64,000 nt of DNA from Bacteriovoracaceae bacterium (GCA_016786485.1 JAEUWD010000002.1:1-64000), one strand, 5' to 3'. Positions 31,499 through 40,665 are shown, counted from the first letter of the stretch. The notes: generated by a model from the sequence alone, not told the origin. Numbers and translations: made by a program.

Positions 31499-33508
31499 AA
31501 AAGGAAATTCTTTCCCTTGAATTTTTTGTATATATGATGGAAGTGAAATCGAATTTTGCTCTTGGCCAGTGGTTAAAATAATGTTCTGAAAACCTAAGTC
31601 AGCCGCCTTTTGGGCAACTTCTACCCCATTCGTTTTTTCTGAAAGTTCATAATCTATATAAATTGGAGTATTTTTATTTTGGATAGACAGTAAGAGTTTA
31701 AAAAATTCAAAGGACGTATAACAACTAAGGATCTCAACCCCCTTCCTCTCTGCTTCTATTCTCCAATTCAAATGGTTTATCTCTTCATCATCTAAAAGAA
31801 GAATGACTTTTTCATCTAGCACTGGCCTTACGCCAATCGAACTAAGAGCAGACTTCGGAATTACATTTGGTATCAAATTAGCTTCAATCGAACTTAAGTC
31901 TGTCCCTGTGACAAGATAAAAATCGAAATCTGCTCCAAAAGATTTAATCTTTTTATAACAATCTACTCCATTAAGAGGAGAGGCTCCGAAATCATAATCG
32001 CTAAAAACAATATAGCGCGTATTAAAATCAAGTTCAGGAATTTCCTCAACACTAGAATAGTATTCAACTTTATTTGGAATATCTCTAAGGACTCTTTTCC
32101 AGTGAATGTGAATTAGCTTTTCATCATCGGCTACAATGACTTTCGTCCCTCCTCTAATCTGAATTGTTCCGTTCTCAATTACATTAAAGCATAAAGGCAA
32201 TGTGATTTTCACGACTGTTCCAATTCCGAGTTTAGATCTAATCTCAAAATCACCACTGTGATCTTTGGAAAATTTTTGAGTTGAAGATAATCCGATACCA
32301 GATCCTTCAGGTTTTTCTGATGACATCTTTCCTGAAAGAATCATTTCCAATTTTTTTTGTTCAATTCCTACTCCTGAATCTTCCACTTTAATCACGGCTG
32401 ATCTACCATTAACCTCAAGATTAATTTTGATTACATTTCTCTTATTTTCAGAAGCTTCAACAGCATTGTTGATTAGATTTGAAAGGCATCTTCCAAGATC
32501 ACCTAGAACAACATCAACAGTAATACGATTTATGTCTGACCTTTGATAAATAATGCTTATATTTGGAAGCTCTCTATATTCAGCTCTTTTTTCATCCACG
32601 ATGTCTTGGATGTACTCACCCAGCTCCACCTTAGACTTAGTGATGTTTTTCCCCTGAGATAGCTCTGAAATTATTGCAGAAAGCCTCTCGGTAGCTTTCT
32701 GTAATAAACTTTTGTCGTTACTAGCAATCTGAATACGATTTAAACCAGCCTTAATAGCCGTCAGTGGCGACTTACTATCATGTGCCACACGCTTGGCCAA
32801 TACTTCTCTTTCAATGGCTCGTGCATGAGTAACACGTTCTTCCTCTGCTTCCTTAATCTTTTTGTAACTTTCAACGATTTTAGACTGAATATCGAGGTAT
32901 TCTTTAGACTCAATTGAATCATCCAGCTTACCCGAATAAATTACGGATAATAACTTATGCAAATCTGGTTTTAAATACTTTAGCCAGAATATAAGAATAA
33001 ACGACATATTAAATAAAAATGAAGCGACAATTGCAAAAAAAACAAGACCAATTTCTTTTGACGTAACAAAAGGACTACTCAAAGACTTACCCAGCTTTAA
33101 ATATCCTAGGACGTAATTATTCATTTTCACAGGAACAAAGGAATAAACATCCTTGTGGTTTGGCTTTAAACAAATTTGGATAGAATTATCACTCTTCCTA
33201 CAACCCAGTTCCATTTTATGAATGATTTGTGGTACCGACTCTGGATTTAAAAATTCAACATCACTTACCCCATTCAATTCTAATAATTCATAAGCGATAA
33301 GATTTCTCGCTGTTTCATTGTTCATTTTATGCTGTAAAGCTACACCTTCAAGAATCTTCTGATCTACCTTCGTTAAACTTTGAATAATTGAAGGTGGCAA
33401 TGATTGTTCTTTATTTTTATAAATATAATAACCAAACACAATCAATCCAAGAATCTGGATCAGGAGGCTTAATCCTAAAAACTTCAATAGTCGTTTTGCT
33501 AAACTCAT
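31493..33508 (-). CDS. Hybrid sensor histidine kinase with two receiver domains
   Basis: This 671-residue protein has TM1 (about 9-30), a periplasmic domain (about 31-150) and TM2 (about 153-178). The dimerisation/phospho-acceptor helix follows with His243 (VAHDSKSPLTAIKAG), then the ATPase domain (NLINNAVEAS, VEDSGVGI, GSGIGLSST). Two receiver-like domains come last, at about 456-550 (FSDYDFG, Asp504) and 567-665 (YIDYELS, Asp619). It is the last gene of the eight-gene operon and overlaps the binding-protein gene (ATGA), so the periplasmic binding protein probably presents ligand to it. Phosphate likely passes to the NtrC-type regulator or to the receiver protein at 39304. Confidence 0.85.
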   Translation of the reverse strand: MSLAKRLLKFLGLSLLIQILGLIVFGYYIYKNKEQSLPPSIIQSLTKVDQKILEGVALQHKMNNETARNLIAYELLELNGVSDVEFLNPESVPQIIHKMELGCRKSDNSIQICLKPNHKDVYSFVPVKMNNYVLGYLKLGKSLSSPFVTSKEIGLVFFAIVASFLFNMSFILIFWLKYLKPDLHKLLSVIYSGKLDDSIESKEYLDIQSKIVESYKKIKEAEEERVTHARAIEREVLAKRVAHDSKSPLTAIKAGLNRIQIASNDKSLLQKATERLSAIISELSQGKNITKSKVELGEYIQDIVDEKRAEYRELPNISIIYQRSDINRITVDVVLGDLGRCLSNLINNAVEASENKRNVIKINLEVNGRSAVIKVEDSGVGIEQKKLEMILSGKMSSEKPEGSGIGLSSTQKFSKDHSGDFEIRSKLGIGTVVKITLPLCFNVIENGTIQIRGGTKVIVADDEKLIHIHWKRVLRDIPNKVEYYSSVEEIPELDFNTRYIVFSDYDFGASPLNGVDCYKKIKSFGADFDFYLVTGTDLSSIEANLIPNVIPKSALSSIGVRPVLDEKVILLLDDEEINHLNWRIEAERKGVEILSCYTSFEFFKLLLSIQNKNTPIYIDYELSEKTNGVEVAQKAADLGFQNIILTTGQEQNSISLPSYIQKIQGKEFPFL

Positions 33509-34617
33509 TTCATACTCTCATATCCGTTTTTGGACACCCTAATCAAAAATTTCTTTTCCGACACTACTTTAAATCTCGGATTAACTACAAGTGTCCCAGC
33601 TCCGATAAATTGATTTGTAGTTTTAGAAAAGTAGTCTATGATGGTAGCAGAATCCATCTTCTCTACTTGGCCAACAATGCTTGAAAGAAAACGAACTGAG
33701 TCATAGGTATCTACACTGATAAGCATTGGCTTTTTCTTGAATTGTTTCTCATATTTAATGGAGAATGCCAGGAAGCTCTTAGAGTTATCGCAAGAACAGT
33801 TTTGTCTCGAAAAATAAGCCTCAATATCTTTGTTCTTTAAAAAGTTCAAATATGCTGGCAGCTCACTCGAACCAAAATACTTAGTACCAATAAGAATGGG
33901 CATTTTCTGAGTTTTACTCTCAGATAGTTCATCTGTAATCTTGGCAGCAATAAGCGACCTCGTTAAAAGTATTACATAATCCCAATTTTTAATCTCTTTA
34001 TGAACTTTCAAAAACTCCGAAATATCATGAGTCTGTTCTATGACATTTAGATAAGTAACATTGTTTGTTCTATTTTTAAGTAAAGGCTCAATAGCTTTTT
34101 TATACTCTAACATTTCAGAACGATCTGACGCTGTAATAACAAGGACTCGATCTTCTCTTTTCATTTTATAAGGGATTTTTTCAAAAAGATGTCCTAAAAG
34201 CATTTCAGCATTAGGTTGGATTGTTCTCAGATAGTTCGTCTTTTCAAAACGATCCTGCGGATCACCATAAATGGATAAGGTAAGGATAGGATTTAATGCC
34301 AAATCGTCTTCAATGGCTAAGAGATCATTCCCTGTCGAGAATCCAAGTATCGCATCACATCCTGCCTTCCTCATAATCTGCAGTTCATTAAGTGCCGCCA
34401 GAGCCGTAACATCGTAATAGTGTACTTCCAGCTCAATTTTTTCTTGAACTTTTGAAGGAAGCTCGTTTATCGCTAATCTGGCCCCATTAACAAATGCTTC
34501 ACCATAATTAGGAATTGTTTTTTCAGTTGATCCAGCCAAGCAGATTTTTAGCTTCTGATCATTGGCATAAGATAACTGAACATAGATAAGAACCAGGAAT
34601 ATGCTTAGTATTCTCAT
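33505..34617 (-). CDS. Periplasmic amino-acid-type binding protein (Peripla_BP_6-like)
   Basis: The ATG at 34617 (AAGGAT upstream) gives 370 residues with a signal peptide (MRILSIFLVLIYVQLSYAND). It shows the type-I periplasmic binding fold: KICLAGSTEKTIPNYGEAF, GARLAINELP, CDAILGFSTGNDLL, then DRVLVITASDRSEM and DYVILLTRSLIAAK in the second lobe, as in Leu/Ile/Val-binding proteins. No ABC transporter genes accompany it; instead a histidine kinase gene follows with overlap, so it probably acts as a sensory receptor. The ligand may be an amino acid or a derivative. Confidence 0.75.
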   Translation of the reverse strand: MRILSIFLVLIYVQLSYANDQKLKICLAGSTEKTIPNYGEAFVNGARLAINELPSKVQEKIELEVHYYDVTALAALNELQIMRKAGCDAILGFSTGNDLLAIEDDLALNPILTLSIYGDPQDRFEKTNYLRTIQPNAEMLLGHLFEKIPYKMKREDRVLVITASDRSEMLEYKKAIEPLLKNRTNNVTYLNVIEQTHDISEFLKVHKEIKNWDYVILLTRSLIAAKITDELSESKTQKMPILIGTKYFGSSELPAYLNFLKNKDIEAYFSRQNCSCDNSKSFLAFSIKYEKQFKKKPMLISVDTYDSVRFLSSIVGQVEKMDSATIIDYFSKTTNQFIGAGTLVVNPRFKVVSEKKFLIRVSKNGYESMK

Positions 34618-34928
34618 ATAAATATCCTTGCCCCCATATAAAGAGCTGTTCCCAAGAATATACTCATCAAAGAATTTCCCTTTACCCATTGAACAGTGAA
34701 AACGACCATTCCAACGGTCAACCGTAGCAGGTATTCGTTGGTAAAAGAAAAATCCCGATAACAATAAATAATAAGAAAGAAGATGATGAGATCACCCAAA
34801 TGGTTTTTAATAAAACCGAAATTAAGAAGTTTCTCTAGTTGCTCACGGAAGATCAAAGGAATGAGCCTCGTTGCTTGGGTCGCTAGAATCAGTGCTGTCG
34901 CAAAGGATATTTTATCAAAATTATCCAT
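34614..34928 (-). CDS. azlD: AzlD-like branched-chain amino acid exporter subunit
   Basis: This small protein (about 104 residues) has four hydrophobic segments and the family start FATALILATQATRLIPLIF. The ATG at 34928 has GGAG six bases upstream; an ATG at 34940 is also open. It overlaps the AzlC gene before it and the binding-protein gene after it. AzlCD exports branched-chain amino acids and analogues across the inner membrane. Confidence 0.8.
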   Translation of the reverse strand: MDNFDKISFATALILATQATRLIPLIFREQLEKLLNFGFIKNHLGDLIIFFLIIYCYRDFSFTNEYLLRLTVGMVVFTVQWVKGNSLMSIFLGTALYMGARIFI

Positions 34929-35478
34929 GACATTCTCCACGATTTGCTAATTTTGATTTCAATGCACTGGAGAAAATCACAATAAATAAGGCAACGAGAG
35001 AAAAATCAGCTCCTTTAATATACCCCAGAGCCTGAGCGGGAACGAGTGCTCCTAAGGTACAACCTAATACCCAATAAAAATGATTGAGGCCAAAAACTTT
35101 TATCCAATCAGAGGTCGATAAATTTCTTGATGAATAGACATTTGTCATACCGTAATTTTCGTCTGTCAGTGCCGAAAAAAGATAAACTCTTCCTACGCTT
35201 TTCTTCCAAGAGTTGAGATGTTTGAGGCCATAAAATATATGCCTGATATTTAAAAGAAAAATTGTTGTGCATAGGAATACCCAAGAGAAGGCAGGTTGAT
35301 AAAACTGGAGGGCAATAAACTGTGCCGCACCTGCGAAGCAAAATAGAGCAATTAAAAAAGCTTCTAATGCTGAGCCACCCTTTCCCGCAAATAAAACACC
35401 AAAGGTAAACCCTAGAGAAAGATACCCAAAAGCAACAGGCAAAGAGTTTGTGAAAATTTCTTTCCATCTTATGGGCAT
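34921..35478 (-). CDS. azlC: AzlC-like branched-chain amino acid exporter subunit
   Basis: About 185 residues with five to six membrane helices. The N-terminal SLPVAFGYLSLGFTFGVLFA, AFCFAGAAQFIAL-like (FCFAGAAQFIAL) and LLNIRHIFYGL motifs are classic for AzlC. It is shorter than typical members (about 230), mainly at the C-terminus. GGAGG lies upstream of ATG 35478; a GTG at 35487 is less likely. It forms the transporter with the AzlD protein encoded next. In this operon it may export a small signal rather than serve amino acid balance. Confidence 0.82.
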   Translation of the reverse strand: MPIRWKEIFTNSLPVAFGYLSLGFTFGVLFAGKGGSALEAFLIALFCFAGAAQFIALQFYQPAFSWVFLCTTIFLLNIRHIFYGLKHLNSWKKSVGRVYLFSALTDENYGMTNVYSSRNLSTSDWIKVFGLNHFYWVLGCTLGALVPAQALGYIKGADFSLVALFIVIFSSALKSKLANRGECHG

Positions 35479-36218
35479 GGAGTCCACCCTCCATCTACTG
35501 GAATAGATGCACCATTAACAAATGAAGACTCATCACTCAAAAGAAATCCTGCGACAGCTGCGATTTCTTCAGGTCTTCCAAATCGCCCCATAGGTATTTG
35601 ACCAATGAGTTTATCGGAATAGGCTTGCTTAGTGATGCCTTGTTTACTTGAAACTCCATCAATGACCTCAAGGAGCCTTTCTGTCTCAGTGTAACCAGGG
35701 AGTACGTTATTGACTGTAATATTGAACTTTCCAAACTCCTTAGAGAGAGTCTTAGACCAATTCAACATAGCTCCTCTTAACGTATTTGAGACTCCCATAT
35801 TTTCGAGGGGAATTCTTGCCGTAACTGAAATGATATTAACAATTCTTCCCCCACCATTTTGTTTCATCTTAGGCAACACGGCTTTCGCTAATTCGTCAGA
35901 CGGGAACAGATGAGTTTCAAAAGTCTTTAAATAATCTTCTTTAGTTGTACTGTCAGCAGGCCCAGTTGCTGGCCCGGAAGCATTATTCACGACACCCCAT
36001 ATATTGTTCTGAGAAATAGATGCAAAAACCTCCGCTCGTTTCACGCTGTCTGATAAATCTAAAATTAGATGCTGATAGTTCTTATGAGATAATACTTCCT
36101 CGCGAATTTCTTTATTTGAACGAGAAATGCCGATAACATTAAAGCCACGAGAAATTAAATTTTTGACAAGAGATGCCCCGATGCCTTTACTCGCCCCACA
36201 CACTACTACTGTTTTCAT
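35469..36218 (-). CDS. Short-chain dehydrogenase/reductase lacking the YxxxK pair
   Basis: This 249-residue Rossmann enzyme has the NAD(P) motif CGASKGIGASLV, NNASG and the C-terminal NNVLPGYTETERL and VDGGW. Where most SDRs have Tyr-x-x-x-Lys, it has SNTLRGAMLNWSK, so the usual catalytic Tyr and Lys are Ser and Arg. An SDR subgroup with SN-x-x-R at this place exists, and its chemistry is less clear. GGGAG lies upstream of ATG 36218. It is coupled to the HExxH gene before and to AzlC after it. Confidence 0.8.
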   Translation of the reverse strand: MKTVVVCGASKGIGASLVKNLISRGFNVIGISRSNKEIREEVLSHKNYQHLILDLSDSVKRAEVFASISQNNIWGVVNNASGPATGPADSTTKEDYLKTFETHLFPSDELAKAVLPKMKQNGGGRIVNIISVTARIPLENMGVSNTLRGAMLNWSKTLSKEFGKFNITVNNVLPGYTETERLLEVIDGVSSKQGITKQAYSDKLIGQIPMGRFGRPEEIAAVAGFLLSDESSFVNGASIPVDGGWTPCP

Positions 36219-37240
36219 ACAAACTCCCAAAATCTACGATAGTTTTCAAACTGACTGTCTATATCACCAAGATAATTTCTTACAAAGTCATTAAGGTAAG
36301 TCCTACGTTCAATGACTGATTGAAGTTTTAAAGACTCCATTTCTGCTGAATGGATAATCGAAATAAGTTCATTCACTTCTTTTTTCAGTAGTTCAAGGCT
36401 TAGCCCAAGAAAAAAGTTTTTTTCTTGAAGGTATTTCCAAAAAAACACTGAAGAAATGGCATCAAAATTCGTCCTCTCCCTGAAAAGAGGATATGCCATC
36501 AACCTCTCTGCAAACACATAGAGGGCAGTAAGTTCTGCTTCCTTGCTTCCATTCTGAAGACAGTATTGAATAACTCCAAGATCAGCTCTTAGTTCTTCCA
36601 TTGCCGCAGAATACTTCCCTGATTTTTCTTTCAAATATGTCGGAATAGGCATTGGGCCTTTTCTGTGAGACTGCTCATGAATGTGAACCCAGTTGGCAAT
36701 AAGTTCATAAGTTTTCGCACTGTCAGTCATTAAGACTTCCTGGAAAAAATTTTTAAACCGTGAGTTATTTAAGAATGGCCGTGTATGTTGAAAATGTCTC
36801 TGTGAAAATTTATTTACGAAGTAGTAAACCGGATCTTTTTCTTGTGCTTCTCTTCCTCTGAAGTTTTCTGGAAAGATTGCAACGACTTGAGGATTAGATA
36901 TCCCCTCAGTTCCTTCTTTTTGAACAACACATCGAATGTGCTTAAAAGTAGAATCTAAATGAAGAGATGGCTGAACACTAATAATCTCACTATACTCAAC
37001 ACTGAGATAGGGATGGTAAGCACAGCTAAAATTCCCATAGATGACATTTTCTTTTTCTGAGATTTCTTTAAAGATTTTTTTATTACCAAGATTCTGACAA
37101 ATATCCTCATAAATCTTTTCAAGGATAACTGAGTCGTCTTTCTTATACTGAAGAAAATCTACCGCCTCTTGCAATCCCTCTGCTATAGCGTATCTTCTTA
37201 CCATGCTAACTGCTTCTAAAATTTCTCCCATAGCTATCAT
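36215..37240 (-). CDS. HExxH metallohydrolase-like protein
   Basis: This 341-residue soluble protein has a gluzincin-like site: VHIHEQSHRKGPMPI (about 187-201, HExxH) followed about 30 residues later by EELRADLG (the third ligand region). This resembles DUF6421/M49-like proteins. No signal peptide is seen, so it is cytoplasmic. The ATG at 37240 overlaps the stop of the preceding gene; the ATG at 37231 has better ribosome-site spacing. It may release or modify an amino acid or peptide that the downstream enzymes and exporter handle; this is inference. Confidence 0.6.
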   Translation of the reverse strand: MIAMGEILEAVSMVRRYAIAEGLQEAVDFLQYKKDDSVILEKIYEDICQNLGNKKIFKEISEKENVIYGNFSCAYHPYLSVEYSEIISVQPSLHLDSTFKHIRCVVQKEGTEGISNPQVVAIFPENFRGREAQEKDPVYYFVNKFSQRHFQHTRPFLNNSRFKNFFQEVLMTDSAKTYELIANWVHIHEQSHRKGPMPIPTYLKEKSGKYSAAMEELRADLGVIQYCLQNGSKEAELTALYVFAERLMAYPLFRERTNFDAISSVFFWKYLQEKNFFLGLSLELLKKEVNELISIIHSAEMESLKLQSVIERRTYLNDFVRNYLGDIDSQFENYRRFWEFV

Positions 37241-37737
37241 CCTCTGAGTCTTTCAGACTCTTCTATTTCATTAAGAAAAGAATCCACTTCGATCTTTTCA
37301 TCAATCAAAATGTCATATAGTTCAGCTGGAATCTGGTTCATCAATATTTTTCTTACTGGTATTTGGGATGTGATTTGACCTAACCAATAGATCAGTCTAT
37401 TTGAAGTCTTATCGACATACCAAAAATAAACTGCTTTTTCTGAAGAGCTTTCTTTACTAAGATTCTGTTCACAGATCGTTAGAGCCTTAAGTCTATCAGC
37501 TCTTTCTTGGCCAATGAGTTTTATCGCTTCGTCTTTGTCTTTCACAATAACAAGTAATTCACCACTATAATCACGGTACTGTTCTCTTGAAGTATTTATC
37601 ATTGTAATGACTGTTTCATGGATCGCTCCATACCCCTCTTTTGGCTGAACTCTACCTTGTTCAAGATTTTGAACCATCAAATTTATGTTATGGAACTTTC
37701 CAGTAGTATTATGTTTGAATTTTTCCATTGAGATCAT
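37237..37737 (-). CDS. Unrecognised 166-residue protein of the signalling operon
   Basis: A soluble alpha/beta protein with GELLVIVKDKDEAIKLIG (about 59-76) and a conserved-looking VYFWYVDKTSNRLIYWLGQI stretch (about 101-120). GGAG lies eight bases before the ATG. The gene overlaps both neighbours (NtrC-type regulator upstream, HExxH protein downstream). No family is recognised. Its place between regulator and hydrolase suggests it works with the latter. Confidence 0.55.
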   Translation of the reverse strand: MISMEKFKHNTTGKFHNINLMVQNLEQGRVQPKEGYGAIHETVITMINTSREQYRDYSGELLVIVKDKDEAIKLIGQERADRLKALTICEQNLSKESSSEKAVYFWYVDKTSNRLIYWLGQITSQIPVRKILMNQIPAELYDILIDEKIEVDSFLNEIEESERLRG

Positions 37738-39095
37738 TATTGTAGCTCCATAGAAGATTCAATCTCGGTAACGCCATTATTCAATTTTTTCTTCTTGTTT
37801 CGTCCATAGTATGTCGCTGTAGAAATTTTGAGTTCTTCAATTGCCTTTCTTTTAACCCCACCATTTTTATCTACCGAATATTGCATCATGCTATTTTTCA
37901 TTAATTCCAAAAAACTCTCTAATCCAATTTGCTTCGCTAATTCATAGTGTTTCGAAGTAATAATTCCTTCATCTTCTTTGGAACCATTCAAAATCTTGTT
38001 CACATCTCCTACTGTAATTCTACCAGGGGATGATCTTGAAACAATCTCAGCAAATCGAATTGCTTCTCTGAGGTTCCCTGGCCAACTATAATTGAGAAGT
38101 GCTTCCTCTGCCTCTTTTGAGATAACAACCTTTCTCATTTCAGAAATTTTCTTTTTAATTGTAGGAATAATATCTTCAATCCTTTCTCTGAGAGGAAGGA
38201 GCCTTACTCGGAATCCACAAATCCTTTGGTATAAATCAAATCTGAATTTTCCTTGCTTTACTAGTTCATCCAAATTATCCCAACCTCCACAAATAAGAGA
38301 AAAATCAGATTTCACTTCTTTGTCAGAGTTTACCGCGTAGAATTTCTTTTCTTCTAATGCTTTGAGGAGCTTAATTTGCATAGCCTCTGGCATACTCCCA
38401 ACCTCATCAAGGAACAGGGTTCCCCCATTAGCGAGCATCAACTTCCCTTCTGCGGATTCTACTGCTCCAGAATAAGCCCCTTTTCCATAACCGAACAGCT
38501 CCGCTTCTAGTAACTCTTTGCTAATCGCTCCACAATTTAACTGAATGAACTTTCCAGTTCTTTTTGAAAGCCGATGAATTCCTTCTGCAAGAAAAGTTTT
38601 GCCAGAACCTGTTTCTCCACTGATATATAGAGGAACTTTTGTAGAAATGAACGGAGTAATGGATTCAATGATCTCTTTTTGGATTGGATTCTTAGTAGGA
38701 TAAATCTCAGTCGTAAGAATACTTCCATTAAAACTATTTTTCCCTAAAAGATATTTCGTAAGTGTTTCGCTAACATGACTATCTTCATTTCCCTTAGCAT
38801 AAAAGTCCTTACATCCGAGATCATAAGCTTTATCAACTGTTTCATCTTCAGAGTAAGAAGACATTACTACAGAGTAGATTCCTCTTTTTACTGCTACAGG
38901 AATTAACTTCAAGCCCATTAACTCGTCGCTATCATCTAAACGCAAGTCAATGAAAGCAATATCTATGACTTTCGTTTCAAGAATCTTTTTGGCATCAAAA
39001 AAATTATCGGCTTCATAAACCTCAAAATTTTTTTGAAATTGTTGCTTAATCGCAAATCTCGCCAACTTCTCGTCATCAACAATTAAAATTCTCAT
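37737..39095 (-). CDS. NtrC-type sigma-54-dependent response regulator
   Basis: This 452-residue protein has a receiver domain (1-115, IVDDEK, phospho-acceptor Asp50 in IAFIDLRL). The AAA+ domain carries GETGSGKT (160-167), the sigma-54-contact loop GAYSGA (206-211, usually GAFTGA), Walker B GGTLFLDE and the arginine region RFDLYQRI. The C-terminal Fis-like helix-turn-helix is at about 410-435. It is the first gene of the operon ending in the histidine kinase. Two promoters in the window have paired palindromes and -24/-12 boxes (39118-39270 and 58981-59137) and are its likely targets, one of them beside its own gene. Confidence 0.9.
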   Translation of the reverse strand: MRILIVDDEKLARFAIKQQFQKNFEVYEADNFFDAKKILETKVIDIAFIDLRLDDSDELMGLKLIPVAVKRGIYSVVMSSYSEDETVDKAYDLGCKDFYAKGNEDSHVSETLTKYLLGKNSFNGSILTTEIYPTKNPIQKEIIESITPFISTKVPLYISGETGSGKTFLAEGIHRLSKRTGKFIQLNCGAISKELLEAELFGYGKGAYSGAVESAEGKLMLANGGTLFLDEVGSMPEAMQIKLLKALEEKKFYAVNSDKEVKSDFSLICGGWDNLDELVKQGKFRFDLYQRICGFRVRLLPLRERIEDIIPTIKKKISEMRKVVISKEAEEALLNYSWPGNLREAIRFAEIVSRSSPGRITVGDVNKILNGSKEDEGIITSKHYELAKQIGLESFLELMKNSMMQYSVDKNGGVKRKAIEELKISTATYYGRNKKKKLNNGVTEIESSMELQ

Positions 39096-39117
39096 TATTA
39101 GCCAACCTTGCCCAATG

Positions 39118-39155
39118 CTTTCGCTGCGAAAGCCAGAATACTTTCTGCTCGAAAG
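39118..39155. promoter_or_regulatory. Paired upstream activator sites of the conjugation operon
   Basis: CTTTCGCTGCGAAAG (39118-39132) and CTTTCTGCTCGAAAG (39141-39155) share CTTTC-N5-GAAAG with centres 23 bp apart. They lie 131 and 108 bp before the GG of the -24 box at 39256. The same pair recurs at 58981-59017. They are probable binding sites of the adjacent NtrC-type regulator and lie 23 bp from its own start codon. Confidence 0.7.
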
Positions 39156-39253
39156 CGTTTTAGTACACTACAAAGACTGTGTAAAGCCCCATTATTTACA
39201 CTAATCCATTGAAATTTTTACATTCTCTTCAAAAAAAGTATCACTTCGCGAAC

Positions 39254-39270
39254 TTGGCCTCAGGCCTGCT
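39254..39270 (+). promoter_or_regulatory. Sigma-54 (-24/-12) promoter of the conjugation operon
   Basis: TTGGCCT...CTGCT has GG (39256-39257) and GC (39268-39269) separated by exactly 10 bases, as sigma-54 requires. It lies 34 bp before the receiver gene that opens the tra operon. Confidence 0.6.
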
Positions 39271-39303
39271 TTAAGAGAAATCAACGACACAAAGGAGTCA
39301 GCA

Positions 39304-39873
39304 ATGTTTGAAATAGAAAAAAACAGAATTCAAGTAGAAGTGATGACCAAGATGGATGAAGTTAAAGCCTGCCAGGCCAAAGAAAATAATAGCAAGGGCT
39401 TTCTTTCTAAATTTCTAAAACCATTTGCCGAGAACCAACAACCAGAAACAGGCCTCAAGGTTTTGGTCTGTGAGGATGACAAACTTCAACGTCTTATTCT
39501 TAAAAAGTCTCTTGAGAAAAGAGGGATTGAAGCAATATTTTCGGAAACACCAGTCAGAGTTCTGAATCAAAATTATTTAAAAAATTTCGATTTTGTTATT
39601 ACAGACAATCGGATGCCATACATGACAGGTACTCAGTTCACAGAGTATGTGGAAGAGGAACTTAATCTTGAGCTCCCGATGTATATGTTAAGTGGCGATT
39701 CATACTTAAAACACGAACTTCCAATTACCAAGGTTCGCCGTGGTATTTTTGAAAAATTCGAAAAACTTGAAAAAGTTTTGGACGAGATTTTTGATGATTT
39801 CAAGAATTATAAAAAAGAGATTAAGCAGCGAGAAGAGTCATCTATAAACTTCAACTCGACTGTCTCAGCCTAA
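39304..39873 (+). CDS. Receiver-domain protein opening the conjugation operon
   Basis: This 189-residue protein has an N-terminal extension of about 50 residues, a receiver domain (about 51-150, LVCEDDKLQR, Asp101 in VITDNRMPYMTG) and a charged helical tail without a DNA-binding domain. AAGGAG lies seven bases before the ATG. It is the first gene behind the sigma-54 promoter and only a few bases from the transfer genes. It may feed back on the hybrid kinase or act as a phosphate sink or timing device for transfer. Confidence 0.8.
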   Translation: MFEIEKNRIQVEVMTKMDEVKACQAKENNSKGFLSKFLKPFAENQQPETGLKVLVCEDDKLQRLILKKSLEKRGIEAIFSETPVRVLNQNYLKNFDFVITDNRMPYMTGTQFTEYVEEELNLELPMYMLSGDSYLKHELPITKVRRGIFEKFEKLEKVLDEIFDDFKNYKKEIKQREESSINFNSTVSA

Positions 39874-39894
39874 TAGGTGAATAGGAACTCGGCT

Positions 39895-40665
39895 ATGAAA
39901 ATTTTAATTTTACTTCTGATCTCTATGGATGTTTTTGCAGCAACAGCAAATACTCTCTCAGGTAATAACCTCCTTCCCACACCTACAAAACAAGAGATTG
40001 AGAGGAGTGCTGAAAAAATTAAGATCCCATCAGGAGTGAAAATTTCAGATTCATGGCTCCCTTATCTTAACCCCGCCTTTGAAGAATTTTGGACAGAAGG
40101 CAATCATCGTCCTGATGCTGGCTTCGTTCTCTTTGCACGAAACCCATCAGTAGATAATGCTAAGCTCTGGCTTCTTCGTATGGAAACAAAGGCAAAGCAT
40201 CTTGAAGTGATGTTTGATTCTATAGCTAAAGCCCAACAGGAACTTATTAAGTCTGGGATTTTGAAAGACAGATATGGAGTTTTAGCAAAGGCAAAATCAC
40301 TTCCTACTCCAGCAATAAAACAAACTTTGAACAAGGAGGGCATGGCGGAAATAGAAATTTTTTTCTTATTTAGCTCGTCATGCTCTCACTGTAAAAAATT
40401 GGCCTCTACTCTTAAAGGTTTTTCAAATGTAAGTCCCCTCCAGGTTGATGAGACAAAAAGTCTCTTTCACTTTGAGGGGCTTCCCTCAAGCGAGTTGGCT
40501 ACAGATAGTACAAAGAATGAGTATCTAGCCTCAGGAGAAGTCCCTGTACTGGTACTGCATGACCCAAAAACAAAAACTGTAAATATTCTAAAAGGGAATA
40601 GGCCCCAAGAAGAAATTCTCCTTGCCATGGCATCCCTTATTAACAACCGAGGAGAAAATAAATGA
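39895..40665 (+). CDS. TraF/TrbC-like thioredoxin-fold conjugation protein
   Basis: The ATG at 39895 gives 256 residues with a signal peptide (MKILILLLISMDVFAATANT); an upstream GTG (39877) is also open. The C-terminal part has a thioredoxin-like FFLFSSSCSHCKKLASTL with a CxxC pair and a cis-Pro-like EVPVLVL. Proteins of this kind (TraF, TrbC of F-type systems) act in the periplasm in disulfide formation or pilus assembly. It overlaps the pilin-like gene that follows (ATGA). Confidence 0.7.
   Translation: MKILILLLISMDVFAATANTLSGNNLLPTPTKQEIERSAEKIKIPSGVKISDSWLPYLNPAFEEFWTEGNHRPDAGFVLFARNPSVDNAKLWLLRMETKAKHLEVMFDSIAKAQQELIKSGILKDRYGVLAKAKSLPTPAIKQTLNKEGMAEIEIFFLFSSSCSHCKKLASTLKGFSNVSPLQVDETKSLFHFEGLPSSELATDSTKNEYLASGEVPVLVLHDPKTKTVNILKGNRPQEEILLAMASLINNRGENK

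Noticed and set aside
39469-39490. The receiver protein as a full DNA-binding response regulator
   Set aside because: After the receiver domain only a short charged helix remains; there is no helix-turn-helix.
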